From: Anisus vortex
Taxonomy: Eukaryota > Mollusca > Gastropoda > Planorbidae
Length of the DNA stretch: 64,000 bases
Direction of reading: 5' to 3'
Assembly: GCA_949126835.1 (NCBI GenBank)
Contig: OX421502.1
Location: 32,469,227 to 32,533,226 of the forward strand
This document shows, piece by piece, positions 22,391 through 32,690 of the stretch. Numbering within the stretch: the first letter of the stretch is position 1; every line of letters starts with the position of its first letter. Below the pieces are notes generated by a model that saw only the letters and a list, made by a program, of their open reading frames with translations, was not told where the DNA came from and made no database searches. Made by a program: the position numbers and the translations under genes.

Positions 22391-23710
22391 TTAACAAACA
22401 TGATCATTTGTACAAGTAAATAGTTTTTTAGAAGACTCGTACTTACTTACTGCCCGTAACGCCGTGGGCGCATAGGGCAGAAAAACAAAGTCCCTCCATC
22501 TTTCTCTGTCACGTGCGACAATTCCAATCGTACCCCAGGAGTGACCAAATTCTTTTAATTCCTGCTCCACTGTTCTGCACCAGGTTACTTTTGGCCGACC
22601 TCTCTTTCTTTTCCCTTCTGGAGTCCAGTGTAGTGCTGTCTTGCAGATGTTCCCTTCCTCTCTTCTCAATACATGGCCAATCCATCGCCAACGTCTTTTC
22701 ATTATGATTGTGCCCATGTCTTCGTGGTTGGATTGGGACATTAATTCTTCGTTGGTTATTTTCTTTGGCCAAAATATTTTCAAAATCTTCCTGAGGTTTT
22801 TCGTGTGGAAAGTGGAAAGCTTGACAAGGCCCTGTTGTGTCAAGCGCCAACATTCTGCACCATATAGAAGGACAGGAAGCACACATCTGTTATAAAGTTT
22901 TATTTTCGTTCTGTTACTATATGTACAGGATTTCCAGATGTTGGTCATGTTATAAAATGCAATTCTTGCTTTGTTCAGTCTGTTCTGAATATCTTCTTTG
23001 CTTCCTACATCTGGTGTGAGTGAGCTTCCTAGGTATGTGAATTTTTCTGAGTTGGGGAGATCTTTATTGTCAACTTTGACTGGAATCATAGTAGTGGTAT
23101 TTAGCACCATGACTTCATATTTCTTTTGATTTATTTTTAGTCCAACTTGAGAACTAAAATTATTTAGTCTGTCTGTTTTGGCTTGCATTTGCTGATAGGT
23201 GTGAGACAAAAGTGCAAGGTCATCAGCATAGTCTAAATCCTCGAGTGTTGATAACAAGGTCCATCTGATGCCATTGTTTCTCACTTCTGTTGTGTTTTTC
23301 ATCACCCAGTCAATTAATATGTTAAACAGTAATGCGGACATCACGCATCCCTGTCTCACCCCTGTCCTCACTTTGAACCATATGTTGCTACCTTTCATGC
23401 AGCAGCTGTAGTTGTTGTAAAAGCTCTTGATCAGCTGTACCATGTGAGCAGGTATTCCATATGCTCTCAGAATGCGCCACAAACTGTCTCGGTGAACACT
23501 GTCGAATGCCTTTTCGAAATCAATGAAGTTGATATAAAGTTGTCGTTGCCATTCTGTACATTGTTCTATGATGTTTCGTAGAGCAAAAATCTGTTCTGTG
23601 CAGTTCCTCCCTTTTCTAAAACCTGCTTGCTCTTTTCTAAGAATGATGTCGACAGCTTCGTAAAGTCTCCCGATGATCACCTTGGCCAGTACTTTGCTTG
23701 GGATTGACAT
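22391..23710 (-). pseudogene. RTE-like LINE reverse transcriptase
   Basis: An open frame of 439 residues. FEKAFDSV (residues ~65-72) is RT motif A, GVRQGCVMS (~117-125) motif B, and DYADDLALL (~160-168) the catalytic YADD of motif C. The thumb/C-terminal part has 'KFTYLGSSL' and 'WRWIGHVLRREEG', and ends 'RDRERWRDFV'. One extra T in 'gtttttctg' near 22482 shifts the frame just before the expected 'ALCA' end. The frame therefore reads through the LINE 3' end and 11-bp duplication into flanking DNA, and the last ~16 residues are not LINE. Confidence 0.85.
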
Positions 23711-24963
23711 AAGCGTAACCGCCAGTTATTGCAGTCACTAAGTGCACCCTTTTTGGAGATTTTGATAATTATTCCTTTAGTCCAGTCTTCTGGTACGTAT
23801 GCTTCCACCCATATTTTTCTGAAAAGTGGCTCCAGTATATTAGCTGCTGTCTCTGCGTCAGACTTAAATAGTTCAGTGTTCAAGTTATCGGATCCTGGAG
23901 CTTTATTGTTTTTTAGTGATTTAATGGCATTTACAATTTCTTCTTTTGTGGGTGGTTCTACATTGATGTCCAATTCTGTCTGTACATCCGGAATTACTGC
24001 TTCTTCCAATGGTGGCTCTCTATTAAGTATTTCGCTAAAATTTTCAGCCCATCGTTTATTTTGTTCAGCTTCATTAGTCAGCAGTTTTCCTTGTTTATCC
24101 TTAATGGGTGCATTTGGTGATGAGTGGAATTTACCACAAATCTGCCTGGTGATTTTATATAATTGACCTTGCTCTCCTTTAGCTGCAGCACTTTCTGCTT
24201 CATTTGCTAGTTCTTCAACAAATGCCCTCTTGTCTGCACGTACCATCTTCTTTACTGCCTTGTTGGCTTCTTTATATTGGTATTTGTATTTTTCTTGTAG
24301 TCTTGTTGACCTAGTGCTGTTCATTTGATTTTTTATCTTGCGTCTCTGTTCTATGGCACACCATGTAGTTGGTGTAATCCATTCTTTTGTCTTTTTCTTA
24401 TCTCTAAAGCCCAAGCATTTTTCTGCACTCTGTTGGTATGCAACTTTGACATTTTCATAGTATGAATTAATATTATTATTACTCTCATCAACAGAACTTA
24501 AACTTTGTAGTGCCTGGAATCTATTCCTGACCTGTGTGATGAAGGTGAGCTTAGTGTGAGGATCTGTTAGTTTCTGTATATTGTATCCTCGCTGTATGTC
24601 TGTCTTGTTCTGTGGCCGTCTCAGTTTCAGCTTCACTTTTGCTATTACCAACTGATGGTCACTTCCAACAACAGCACCTCGTTTTACTTTAACATCTATC
24701 AATGATCTCCTCCATTTGGCATCTATAAGCAGATGGTCAATTTGGTTTCTATCTCTATCATTGGGCGAATACCAGGTCAACTTGTGAATCTCACGATGTG
24801 GAAACAAAGTGCCGCCTATTACCATGTTATTAGAGCTACAAAGTTCAACTAATCTTTCCCCATTTTCGTTCCTTATACCACAACCATGAGTTCCCATTGT
24901 TCGTTCGTTGCCATTGTTGTCATGTCCTACTTTTGCATTTAAGTCTCCCATTATTATCATCAT
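23677..24963 (-). pseudogene. RTE-like LINE endonuclease C-terminus to RT start
   Basis: It begins with 'IIMGDLNAKVG' (catalytic D and N), then 'NQIDHLLI' and 'GSDHQLVIAKVKL' (SDH), which complete the endonuclease. A linker rich in K/R/E follows, then the RT N-terminus 'IKSLKNNKAPGSDNLNTELF' and 'WTKGIIIKISKKGALSDCNN'. The last ten residues are out of frame: a frameshift near 23715-23725 separates 'NNWR' from 'LMSIPSKVLAKVI'. Confidence 0.8.
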
Positions 24964-25550
24964 GTCATGCAGTGGTGCTGATTTAACTTCTGTAAAAAAA
25001 GGTCTTTTGTTTCATCCTCACTGTCGTTTGTAGGGCCATAGCATTGTATGATGGTCATATTTATCTGCCTACCTCTCATTCTGATTTTAATTAGTCTACT
25101 GCTAATTGGTTTCCAGTCTATAAGGCATTTTTCTGTACCTTTCCTAAGGATGATGGCGACTCCTTCTTCATGCAGGTTATCACCTTTTCCTGAATATAAA
25201 ACTGTCTCTCCTGTCGAAGTTGTCATTCTTCCAGATCCCGGCCATCTAGCTTCACTGATGCCTAAAATGTGTATACCGTAGCGCCGCATCTCTGCTGTCA
25301 CTTGTGCTAGTTTACCAGTTTGGTACATTGTGCGTACATTCCAAAGTCCCAGTTTTGTCTTGGTTTTGGTACATAGGACCTCTATCTTCCTGTCAGTGGC
25401 TTCCAAAGAATGGCTTTCACCACTGTCATTCATATGAGTCACTTGGGGTAACTCTAGAGGTTTATCGCACCGGTTTATAGGTATTGACTTTGTTGCTGTT
25501 TCCGTAACCAGCTTGTTTTTCCAGGACAGAGTGGTTAACCCTGTGCCCAA
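24960..25550 (-). pseudogene. RTE-like LINE endonuclease, N-terminal part
   Basis: From about residue 68 it reads 'LGLWNVRTMYQTGKLAQVTA', then 'GIHILGISEARWPG' and 'EEGVAIILRKG' to 'MTIIQCYGPTND'. These are the first motifs of the exonuclease-endonuclease-phosphatase fold (N, then the catalytic E of SEARW). It nicks target DNA to prime reverse transcription. The frame breaks at 24960-24965, where the protein should run into 'MMIIMGDLNAKVG' of the next piece. Confidence 0.8.
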
Positions 25551-26655
25551 CCCCCAACCTGGAGGACCAGGGTACTAGCTTTAGTCTGACCCCTACCCGC
25601 GCAGACCTTCCCAGCTTGGTTGAACCTGCCAGGAGTTAAAACTCCCGCTGGTATAGCTCTGGGGGTTGTCAGGGTACTCAAGCTGCCAAACCACGCCAAG
25701 GCCTAGTACCAATGTTGGCAGAGAAGACTCGTGCATGAGCTTTAAAGTTGCCCAACCAAATACACGATGCCTTTCAGCCTACATTGAATTTATATGTTAT
25801 TTTTAACAAAACTGTTTCTTGCTCAGTTTACAAATACACATTTAAACTTAGTGGCAGCTCTTGTAATAAAATTATACTGATTGCGGGCTAAATGCGAAAC
25901 TATCCAATTGAAACACAATGTCCTTCTTTTTGTCTCTCGGTGTCCTCCTTTTGACACCCATGTGTCTGGCAACCCTACGCTAGACAGCGACGGTGAGGTT
26001 TTCTACAATTGGTCGCTCACTTTGCCTTGCTAACAATTGCATTAGTTTCCACCCATACATAGATCTACAAACTAGCAAGATGGATACAAAAACGACATAT
26101 CAAATATAGTTTCCATAATTGATATATTTGTATTAACGTAAAACTATGTTGTTAATTTTATCTATGTAAGTTTAACAGGACGAATGTACAATTTTTAATA
26201 AATTTGTATCATTATTTACTTCATAAAAAGTAACATTGTTGACGTCAACTTTTCTTGACCTCCCCCCTCCCCCCTCTCAACAGTTGTCAAACCTTTTCAG
26301 ACCCCCCTTCCCCCCTTTTTTGTTGACGTAATTAATGGACGTCCCCTATTTGTCTTTCCTTACAACTCGCATTGTTTTTGTCTCAACCCTTTCCAGTTGA
26401 AAAGTAGAAATAATAAGCAGAGAATAAGGTTTTGCATTGTTGTGATCGGTTGAAAAACATTATTAGACTAACGCACTACTGTGCGCCTCAATTTTAATTC
26501 GGTAAAAACATAACGGCCACGTAAGTGGCGGCTGAACTTGGCAGGATGGTAAAATTCCGTAATTTTTGTCCGTAGATAAAAATGACTCCACGGGCCGCAT
26601 GAGAGGACCTCGGGGGCCGCATGCGGGACGCAGTTTGGAGACCCCTGCACTAGAG

Positions 26656-26740
26656 GATAGAAGGGCAAAGAGTAAAGTAGTAATAATACATAAGGCAATA
26701 AACTCTAATTTAGAAATACAACCCAAAAACAACCTGTTGC
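26656..26740 (+). pseudogene. LINE family B, inverted 5' part (right of hAT)
   Basis: This is the continuation of 15903-16010. After the duplicated cactagag the frame reads 'DRRAKSKVVIIHKAINSNLE', then 'IQPKNNLLQ', and ends at 'ctgttgcaa'. That is exactly where the minus-strand part at 15898 starts in the consensus of 10541-10885. Confidence 0.65.
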
Positions 26741-26756
26741 AAATTCACGTCGAATA

Positions 26757-27330
26757 GGTAGAGAATGACTTTGTGGCGTTTCCGGAACACTTTGGTGTCT
26801 GGGGTGCTAATATCAACGCGTTACAGTTCGGCTTCACCGAGGCTATTTTTCGCTATGACGTATTGACGAGTCGGAGCGGTGAGATCTACATTAAACTTCC
26901 AACGACTCGTTTGTTCTGACGAAAAGCGTCCTGAGTTTCAAAAGCGAAAGCGCCGCCACCGATTCCACAAGCGGGCACTCGACTCTGAACTCTGAATCAA
27001 TACACACAAGGCGTTGTTCATGTTAGGGCCAGGCTCCCGATGTGCGGGTTCTACAACCTCTCCTTGCTGGCGCACGCCCTTGAAAGTGACAGCTACGAGG
27101 GCGCCGCCTACACCAACGTGGCCAATTTCGCCATCAACTGCTTCAACACGTCGCTCTGCTTCGCGCCTTAGCCCGGAGCTACCAGGCTCTGCTGCTGGAA
27201 CCGATGAGGGGGGAGCTGATCGTCCAAGAGCCACTGGTGTTCAGACTCTGTCCAGTCAAGAGTCAAATGCAAGAATTGTTGACGCATACGCTTTACACAG
27301 TTTCCTTTGTCAATGTATGTGAGCAATAAA
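26757..27330 (+). pseudogene. decayed coding segment of unknown identity
   Basis: GC-richer than its surroundings, with long open stretches in successive frames. About 26759-26919: 'DFVAFPEHFGVWGANINALQ', 'FGFTEAIFRYDVL'. About 27030-27171: 'MCGFYNLSLLAHALESDSYE', 'GAAYTNVANFAINCF'. About 27162-27323: 'SYQALLLEPMRGELIVQEPL', then 'VFRLCPV', ending in TAA next to 'gcaataaattt'. The codon use and the end at a polyadenylation-like AATAAA suggest a processed pseudogene or a 3' gene end with frameshifts. I do not recognise the family. Confidence 0.35.
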
Positions 27331-27423
27331 TTTAAATTATTTAAACATTCATATGGTGCCGGCTGTTAAGAAACTTTTACATCTTGTTTATACACCAAGG
27401 AGTTTTTCTTTTTTTCTTTACAG

Positions 27424-27454
27424 CAGTGGCGTATCCAGGGTTTCAATGGGAGGA
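27424..27454. mobile_element. MITE left-end fragment (cagtggcgtatcc)
   Basis: The left terminus 'cagtggcgtatccagggttt' resembles the cagtggcgta ends at 33720-34001, 40523-40720 and 56912-57256. It is cut by hAT-3a at 27463. No right end was found beyond 29667. Confidence 0.4.
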
Positions 27455-27462
27455 GGGATAAT

Positions 27463-29659
27463 CAGGGCCCTCACAAGTCTTTGTGGCGACCCAGGGCAAA
27501 AGTTTCAGCGCCGCCCCCTTGCATACGGTAACTGCTTTGTTTAGTGCATAGACTCTCAACCATATTCGGCTCACCGCCCCCTTTTTCAAATTTTTATTTC
27601 TCACTGCTTGCCCCCCCCCCCCCCTCACCAAATTTGAAGTTGAACAAATGAGCCAAATTTGCCGCTTATAATTTGTATTGGCCGACTAGATTTGTATGCA
27701 ATTTTATCATCCCAAAAGAGCTAAAATATCATAAATAGAGCTTAAATCAATTTATTCGTTAATTGTTGTTTAACAATTAATAATAAAAAATATAGTGCAA
27801 AAGAGGTTTTGAAAATAAAACCATTTTAAAGTGAAGCTTGTTCCTGGTATGTTGCTAGTAGTTCGTCTACGTTCCAATAAATAGGGTGTGGAAATGGAAT
27901 TAATTTTTTTTTTGGCCAAAACCAAAAGACCTAGACAAATCATTTTTAAAAAACGTATTTAATTCAATTAAAAAGGGATATCAGTTTTCAATTGTATGAG
28001 ATTTTCTCTCAAATAATTGTCTTTGGTTTCCAAAAACTTTAGCATCGAAACAAATATCCATACAATATATTTAAACTTTAGATGACTAGCGTACCTAAGT
28101 GGTAGTAACAAACTATTTGTAATCCTAATTATTCTTTAAAAAATCTGCCAAACTCTCTGAACAATCTATCATTGAATGCGTTGCTTCTGTTTTGTTATCT
28201 GCAGTAATTACGCATTGTAGTGAGGGATGCAGGCGATAACTGAGATTTCAAGCAATTAATGTTGTCGATGAATCAAACACAGCTAATACATCTGGCAGAG
28301 TTTTCTTTAATTACGACATCAAGCTATGATAGAATCCATACCATCGTCGATGGAAAAATTTCTTTCTTCCCTAAAAAGTATTCTAGTTAAAGTAATATAA
28401 TTTGCCTTTAGTGTCCTTAATTATTTTCTTAAGCAAAACTAGCAAAATGGTCCCTTCTATAAGCCGGCTGGTCCAGCGGTTAGTTCACCGGACTGTCAAC
28501 CAAACACCAACAAACAGGTCGCGGGTTCTATCCCTGCCACCGACGGATCCCTGTCGCCCTGCAGGAGTTTTGGGCCTAGTGGACGCAATAATCTTCGATC
28601 TAGAAAGAACGTCTGTAAACTTATAAGTAGTACGCCTATATAATAAAAAAAAAACCTAACGTTTAATTATTGTCAAGTAGCGTGGACTCCCATCAAGTTG
28701 TAAAAATGTGGAAAGTTTTTAGGCACTCGCACAATATACTCTCACTTCATCACGTGCCATTTCATTAAATCGTCTCTGCATAGTGCTTTTGCTCAACATA
28801 TATTTCTTTAATTAGTCGATATCAAAACTGGTTTTTATATATCAAAGGCTCTATAAATCTAATTTATATTCAAATTAAAACCCAAACAATCTGAATGAAA
28901 CTGTTATAATGAACAAAAGCACCAAACTTCGTTTTCTAACGAGCTGAGCCAGATATTTAATTTATACTCACCCTAGTCCCTACTTCCTCTTCTAAAAATC
29001 TAATCACCGCCCCCATTTGTATTTCTCAGATACAGCCTAAATATAGCAATAGATCAAGGTTAGGTACAGAATGGGCTTTATATGAATTTTACGTCACAAT
29101 TAGGCCTACACAGTAGACATAAGTCGATAAAGCCATTGTCAACGCTCAAGATTACCCTTCTTTTAAGTGAAGCAGATCTTAATTTTGGTAATAAAAAACC
29201 AGTGGTGTTGAATCTATTTCAAGTAGTCTACTTTCGTACCGCCCACTGGCCCTTCAGTGATCCCTACTGTTGCCGGGAACATCAGCGCCCCCCCCCCCCC
29301 AAAGCTTCTCACTGCCCCCTGGGGCGCTAAGTTAATTATTATGATTAACGACATTTTAAAATGCAATTTTTTAATAAGAAGATTCTAGATGAAATCTTTT
29401 ATGAAACCTTTGTGAGCCTATTAAAAAGTGAAATATTTGTATCCTATAAAACAGTTTGAGTGTAATTAAATAAGAATTCAACTTCTACTAATCTATATTT
29501 ATTCATTATTCCTATTGTTTATATTTGTGTTTCAAATTTTATTTCCCCTTCAACTCTCCTAAAATTTCTGGTATGAACTAAGGCTAAATGTGCCTCACCC
29601 CTTAGAAGTGCCGCCCCCGGGCATATGCTCCCTCTGCCCTCCCCCATGTGAGGGCACTG
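27463..29659. mobile_element. hAT-3a (cagggccctcaca ends)
   Basis: The left end 'cagggccctcacaag' pairs with 'atgtgagggcactg'. The 8-bp duplication 'gggataat' is exact at 27455-27462 and 29660-29667. Subterminal 'cagcgccgcccccttgcata' and 'gccgcccccgggcatatg' blocks are shared with 42443-45809. No intact transposase frame. A tRNA SINE sits inside at 28463. Confidence 0.85.
28463..28640 (+). repeat. tRNA-derived SINE, copy 5, with empty site elsewhere
   Basis: The head 'ctggtccagcggttagttca' (A box tggtccagcgg) and B box 'gggttctatccc' are followed by 'ctgcaggagttttgggccta' and the tail 'aagaacgtctgtaaacttat'. The related hAT copy lacks it: near 44610 'cccttttataataaaa' is uninterrupted where this copy has 'cccttctataa[SINE]tataataaaa'. 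That defines the insertion and its ends. Confidence 0.9.
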
Positions 29660-29918
29660 GGGATAATGCTGCAATGTGGGAAGAGTTAGAGAAATAGTGC
29701 ACTTTTCACATTAGATAACTATTAGCTGGATAATCCTGAGTTTACTCCGCCTTAAGTATTGATAACCTAATTATTTATCTATTTTGTGAAAAGTAGAAAG
29801 GTAAAAATAAGAACATAATAATTTTTAAAGTTTTATATTCTTATTTTCTAACGAAATGTGCATGGGAAATTCCTAATTTGCCACATATAAAAAAATAACA
29901 AGAATCAACATATAGAAG

Positions 29919-29921
<3 letters not shown>

Positions 29922-29986
<65 letters not shown>

Positions 29987-30013
29987 TATATTTAATATGT
30001 ATATATAATAATA

Positions 30014-30058
<45 letters not shown>
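29922..30058. repeat. AT dinucleotide microsatellite
   Basis: Two long (at)n runs separated by a short 'tttaatatgtatataataat' interruption. It can fold into hairpins. The surrounding 29668-30090 has no gene. Confidence 0.9.
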
Positions 30059-30062
<4 letters not shown>

Positions 30063-30094
30063 GCACAGGGCCTAACTCTACATTTTTAATGAGT

Positions 30095-30235
30095 TTAATA
30101 ATAATAATAATACTTGTAAAGCGCATATCCCATTGGGAACAGTTCTATGCGCAGTCAACAGTTACAGACAGAGTACAGACAACGAATAAAATACAAAAAT
30201 CTATAGATGTACAGGTGAATACTGCAACCGGAATA
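30095..30235 (-). repeat. L2-like LINE 3' tail
   Basis: The inverse of 'gaagacgcacctattcc', 'gtctgtactctgtctgtaac', 'gcgcatagaactgttcccaa' and an ATT repeat. Same family as 19262-20205. Confidence 0.7.
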
Positions 30236-30880
30236 GGTGCGTCTTCACCGTGGGCGAAGTCTAGAAACCATCGATACGCTTGCATCAAATCGTTACACCG
30301 GTAGTCTACCGCATGGAAAACAGCCCCTGCTGCGCGTCCGAGGTCTCAATGCACCGCCAAAAGGCTCCTCGGTGGGAAGGAAGCAATGTGTGAAATAGTC
30401 CGCCTCGACCCCGACCTGGTACCTGGATTTCCAGACATATAATCTGGGATTTGTGCTACGGGGCTTCTTATGGCGTGCTGCTGGGTGGCGGGCTCTCAGA
30501 CAAGATCTTGGCGTGCCCCACCCCTGGAACCAAACCTGAAAATCGTTATTCGGAAGGCTCGTTCGTTTTCTTTAGGCATTACACTTTAGAATGAGCTTAG
30601 CAATAACATCAGCGAAAACACAAACAACAACGAAAAACGATCAAAACCATTAACATAATGGATATTTAAATAAAAACACAAGCAGCATAATTACAAAAAG
30701 ATGCTGGAATTATGATAATTAATTGCTATTTTATAACTAATTAGATCTTTTGCCGAAAGGCAGGTGCCAAGATGGCTGCTGGATCGGAATGATGATGCTG
30801 ATTACCCTTGATTAGGCTTGTTACTCTGGCGATCCGAGGGGCGTTGGCAAAGGGTGATGCAAATGATCCCCACCCTTTCA
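30236..30880. other. spacer with a GC-richer segment of unknown origin
   Basis: 30290-30560 is GC-richer than its surroundings, with short open stretches in several frames (e.g. 'KRLLGGKEAMCEIVRLDPDL'). None is long enough to identify. The rest is AT-rich and empty. Confidence 0.3.
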
Positions 30881-30889
30881 TTTTGTTAA

Positions 30890-31052
30890 ATAGTGTCAAA
30901 GTTCATGTCCTTACGTTTGCCAAGTTTACCGTTGCCAAATGTACAGTTTTGTTAGTTTCACCGAAATTACCGTTGCCGAATTTACCTTTGCCAAAATTAC
31001 CATGCAGAAAATACCGTTGCCGAATTTACCATTGCCACCAAATTTACAGTGA
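30890..31052 (+). repeat. degenerate tandem repeat 'accgttgccgaattt'
   Basis: About eight imperfect ~18-bp units built on 'tttaccgttgccgaa/aaa'. The unit is strongly diverged but the phase is kept. Confidence 0.6.
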
Positions 31053-31360
31053 TTCCTATCGAGTATTTGGTCCCTAAAGGGCTGTGATTCTATGCAGGGC
31101 CGGATTTAGACTTGATGGGGCCCTAAGCTATTTGAGATATGGGGCCCTTTATAAGTGCAGAATTATATGTTAGTGCAAAATATGATTTTACGGATACATA
31201 GAGGGTTAAACTGAAAAACAATTAAGAAGTATTGCCTATAGTTAGTTAAATAATAAATCTTTAACTTAAAATCATTTTTATTCATAACAAACTTAAAATA
31301 CAAACTCTGGTAAAAAGAAACAAAAATTATTTTAAAAGGCACAATTTACAAAGTCTTAGA

Positions 31361-32690
31361 CTAAAATAATTTCTTTCTTGCTTTTGCCAAAGCAAAGTCA
31401 CTGATGACATCATCAAATGATAAACTGCGTAGTTTGTCACTTTCTATGCACATGAGACTGAGGGAACATAATTTATCTTGAGTCATTGTTGTTCGAAATT
31501 CATTTTTTATCCTCTTCAAGTGAGAAAAAGATCTTTCTCCAGGGCAATTTGCAACCATCATACTAAGAAACACTTAAAAGCGCTTCTGCATTAGGGAATG
31601 CTGATTGGACACGATCAATAAATATTACCCTATACAGATCCTGATGTGTCAGACTATCATGTTCCGCTGAACCATAGGCTTGACTATGTCTAACATATTG
31701 ATGAAAATGCTTGACTTCTCCAACAAGATTCATGTCCACATCTTCAGGGTATGTTTGGCATAAAGTACTAATTTCTTCACGAATCTCTTCTTCTGTAGCG
31801 TCTAATTTGTTTAAGAATGAAAACATGTTCGCAGTATCATTATATACTGAGAACCTCTGTGCCAGACTTGACTCTAATGCATCCATCACTGGTATAAATA
31901 TTTTGATTCTGAACTTGTCTCTTGGCTCAAGGTTCTTTAAAGCATCATCTTCATCATCATTGATACGCCTTCTTCTATATCTGCTTTTCATGTAATCAAC
32001 ATCAGACAATATTTCCTTTGCTTGTTTTTTCAAAGTGATCAAACATATCCCTGGAACCTTTAACAAAATCCGCAAGTGAAGCGTAAAATTACCTACATAC
32101 TTCTAGACTAATTTGGGGGTCCTGCACTGATTGACTAGTCTTGTGAAATTCATCCAGCAAGTAACTCTACAAATATAACATTACCATGCATTCGAACTCC
32201 TCCATTTTATTCAAAATGTTTATGGCTTGATTTATTGTTTCGTCTGTCTCTGTAATGCAGCAATTATTTCATCATAAATATCAAGTATTGCACTTGTGAC
32301 CATTGAATGTGCTTCCCATCTAGTCTTTGACAAATACTTTGGAAATTTTGAATCATCTTTGAAGAATGACAACAGTACTGCCCATCTATGTGTAGATGAT
32401 GAAAAAATAAATATATTTCTTGAAAAATTTCCCAATTGTTTATTGCTTCTCTACCAACAAGATTCAGGGAATGACCAAAACATGGAATATACATAGCATA
32501 CTTGTTAATCTACAATATTATTTCTTGCATACCCCTGTATTTGCCAGACATTTTGACAGCATTATCATATGAATGGCCTTGACACTTATTACAATATATT
32601 TTGCATTCACTGGTAAGGTAGTTGTGCACCATCTTAGCCATACTTTCCCATGTGTGGCTACCTATCTCAGGGAAAGTTAGAAAACGTTCA
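31361..32690 (-). pseudogene. hAT-2 transposase pseudogene (ZMYM1/DUF4371-like)
   Basis: Pieces in order on the minus strand: near 32545-32600 a 'YDNAVKMSGKYRGMQEII' segment equivalent to 'GYDGASNMSGKYxGVQ', which contains a catalytic Asp; 'YIPCFGHSLNLVG' (the CAAHSLNL motif) at about 32450-32494; 'FFKDDSKFPKYLSKTRWEAH'; 32075-31563 with 'TLCQTYPEDVDMNLVGEVKH'; then 31573-31361 with 'MMVANCPGERSFSHLKRIKN', the C-terminal dimerisation region (ASAERSFSxLKxIKxxLRxxM). Frame changes separate the pieces; it is not functional. Confidence 0.8.

Larger units (their letters stand above)
22441..25721 (-). mobile_element. full-length RTE-like LINE
   Basis: About 3.28 kb, the normal size of an RTE-clade LINE, inserted on the minus strand. 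The 11-bp duplication 'agaagactcgt' is exact at 22430-22440 and 25722-25732. The 3' end is 'gggcagtaagtaagt'. It encodes an AP-like endonuclease and reverse transcriptase, interrupted by three apparent frameshifts (near 24965, 23720 and 22482). The exact duplication and near-intact frames make it the youngest insertion of the stack. Assignment to RTE is from the protein pattern and compact size. Confidence 0.9.
22215..25977. mobile_element. hAT MITE (tagggttgccagac ends) split by an RTE LINE
   Basis: The left end is 'tagggttgccagacgtccgg' and the right end 'gtgtctggcaaccct' plus a. The 8-bp duplication 'cgctagac' is exact at 22207-22214 and 25978-25985. Without the LINE (22441-25721) and its duplicated target it is about 471 bp and non-coding. 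Confidence 0.9.
20541..26346. mobile_element. TIR transposon with ggggacgtcc ends, nested in hAT-1
   Basis: The left end 'ggggacgtccattaattacg' is matched by the right end 'cgtaattaatggacgtcccc'. Both ends continue with 'acctcccccctcccc' and 'aca(a/g)(c/t)tgtcaaac' motifs inside. TAT flanks both sides (20538-20540 and 26347-26349), suggesting a 3-bp duplication. No transposase of its own was recognised. Removing the nested hAT MITE leaves about 2.0 kb. The superfamily is unassigned; a 3-bp duplication would fit PIF/Harbinger-like elements. Confidence 0.75.
16011..26647. mobile_element. hAT-1: 10.6-kb hAT transposon with nested insertions
   Basis: The ends are 'caggggtctccaaactt' and 'cagtttggagacccctg', a near-perfect inverted repeat. 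The 8-bp duplication 'cactagag' is exact at 16003-16010 and 26648-26655, and the flanks reunite a single LINE reading frame (LETLE|DRRAKSK). It carries its own decayed transposase (16224-17903, minus) and has been inflated by hAT-4 (18503-20400) and the TIR element 20541-26346. Without these it would be about 2.9 kb, a normal autonomous hAT size. Confidence 0.9.

Noticed and set aside
22509..22895. Overlapping frames in the RTE region as separate genes
   Set aside because: They are other-frame shadows of the LINE reverse transcriptase.
28463..28640. Functional tRNA gene
   Set aside because: A and B boxes are present but there is no cloverleaf; the sequence continues into a SINE body and is dispersed in several copies.
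30017..30304. Plus-strand frame beginning in YIYIYIY
   Set aside because: It starts in the AT microsatellite and then runs through the antisense of an L2-like LINE tail.
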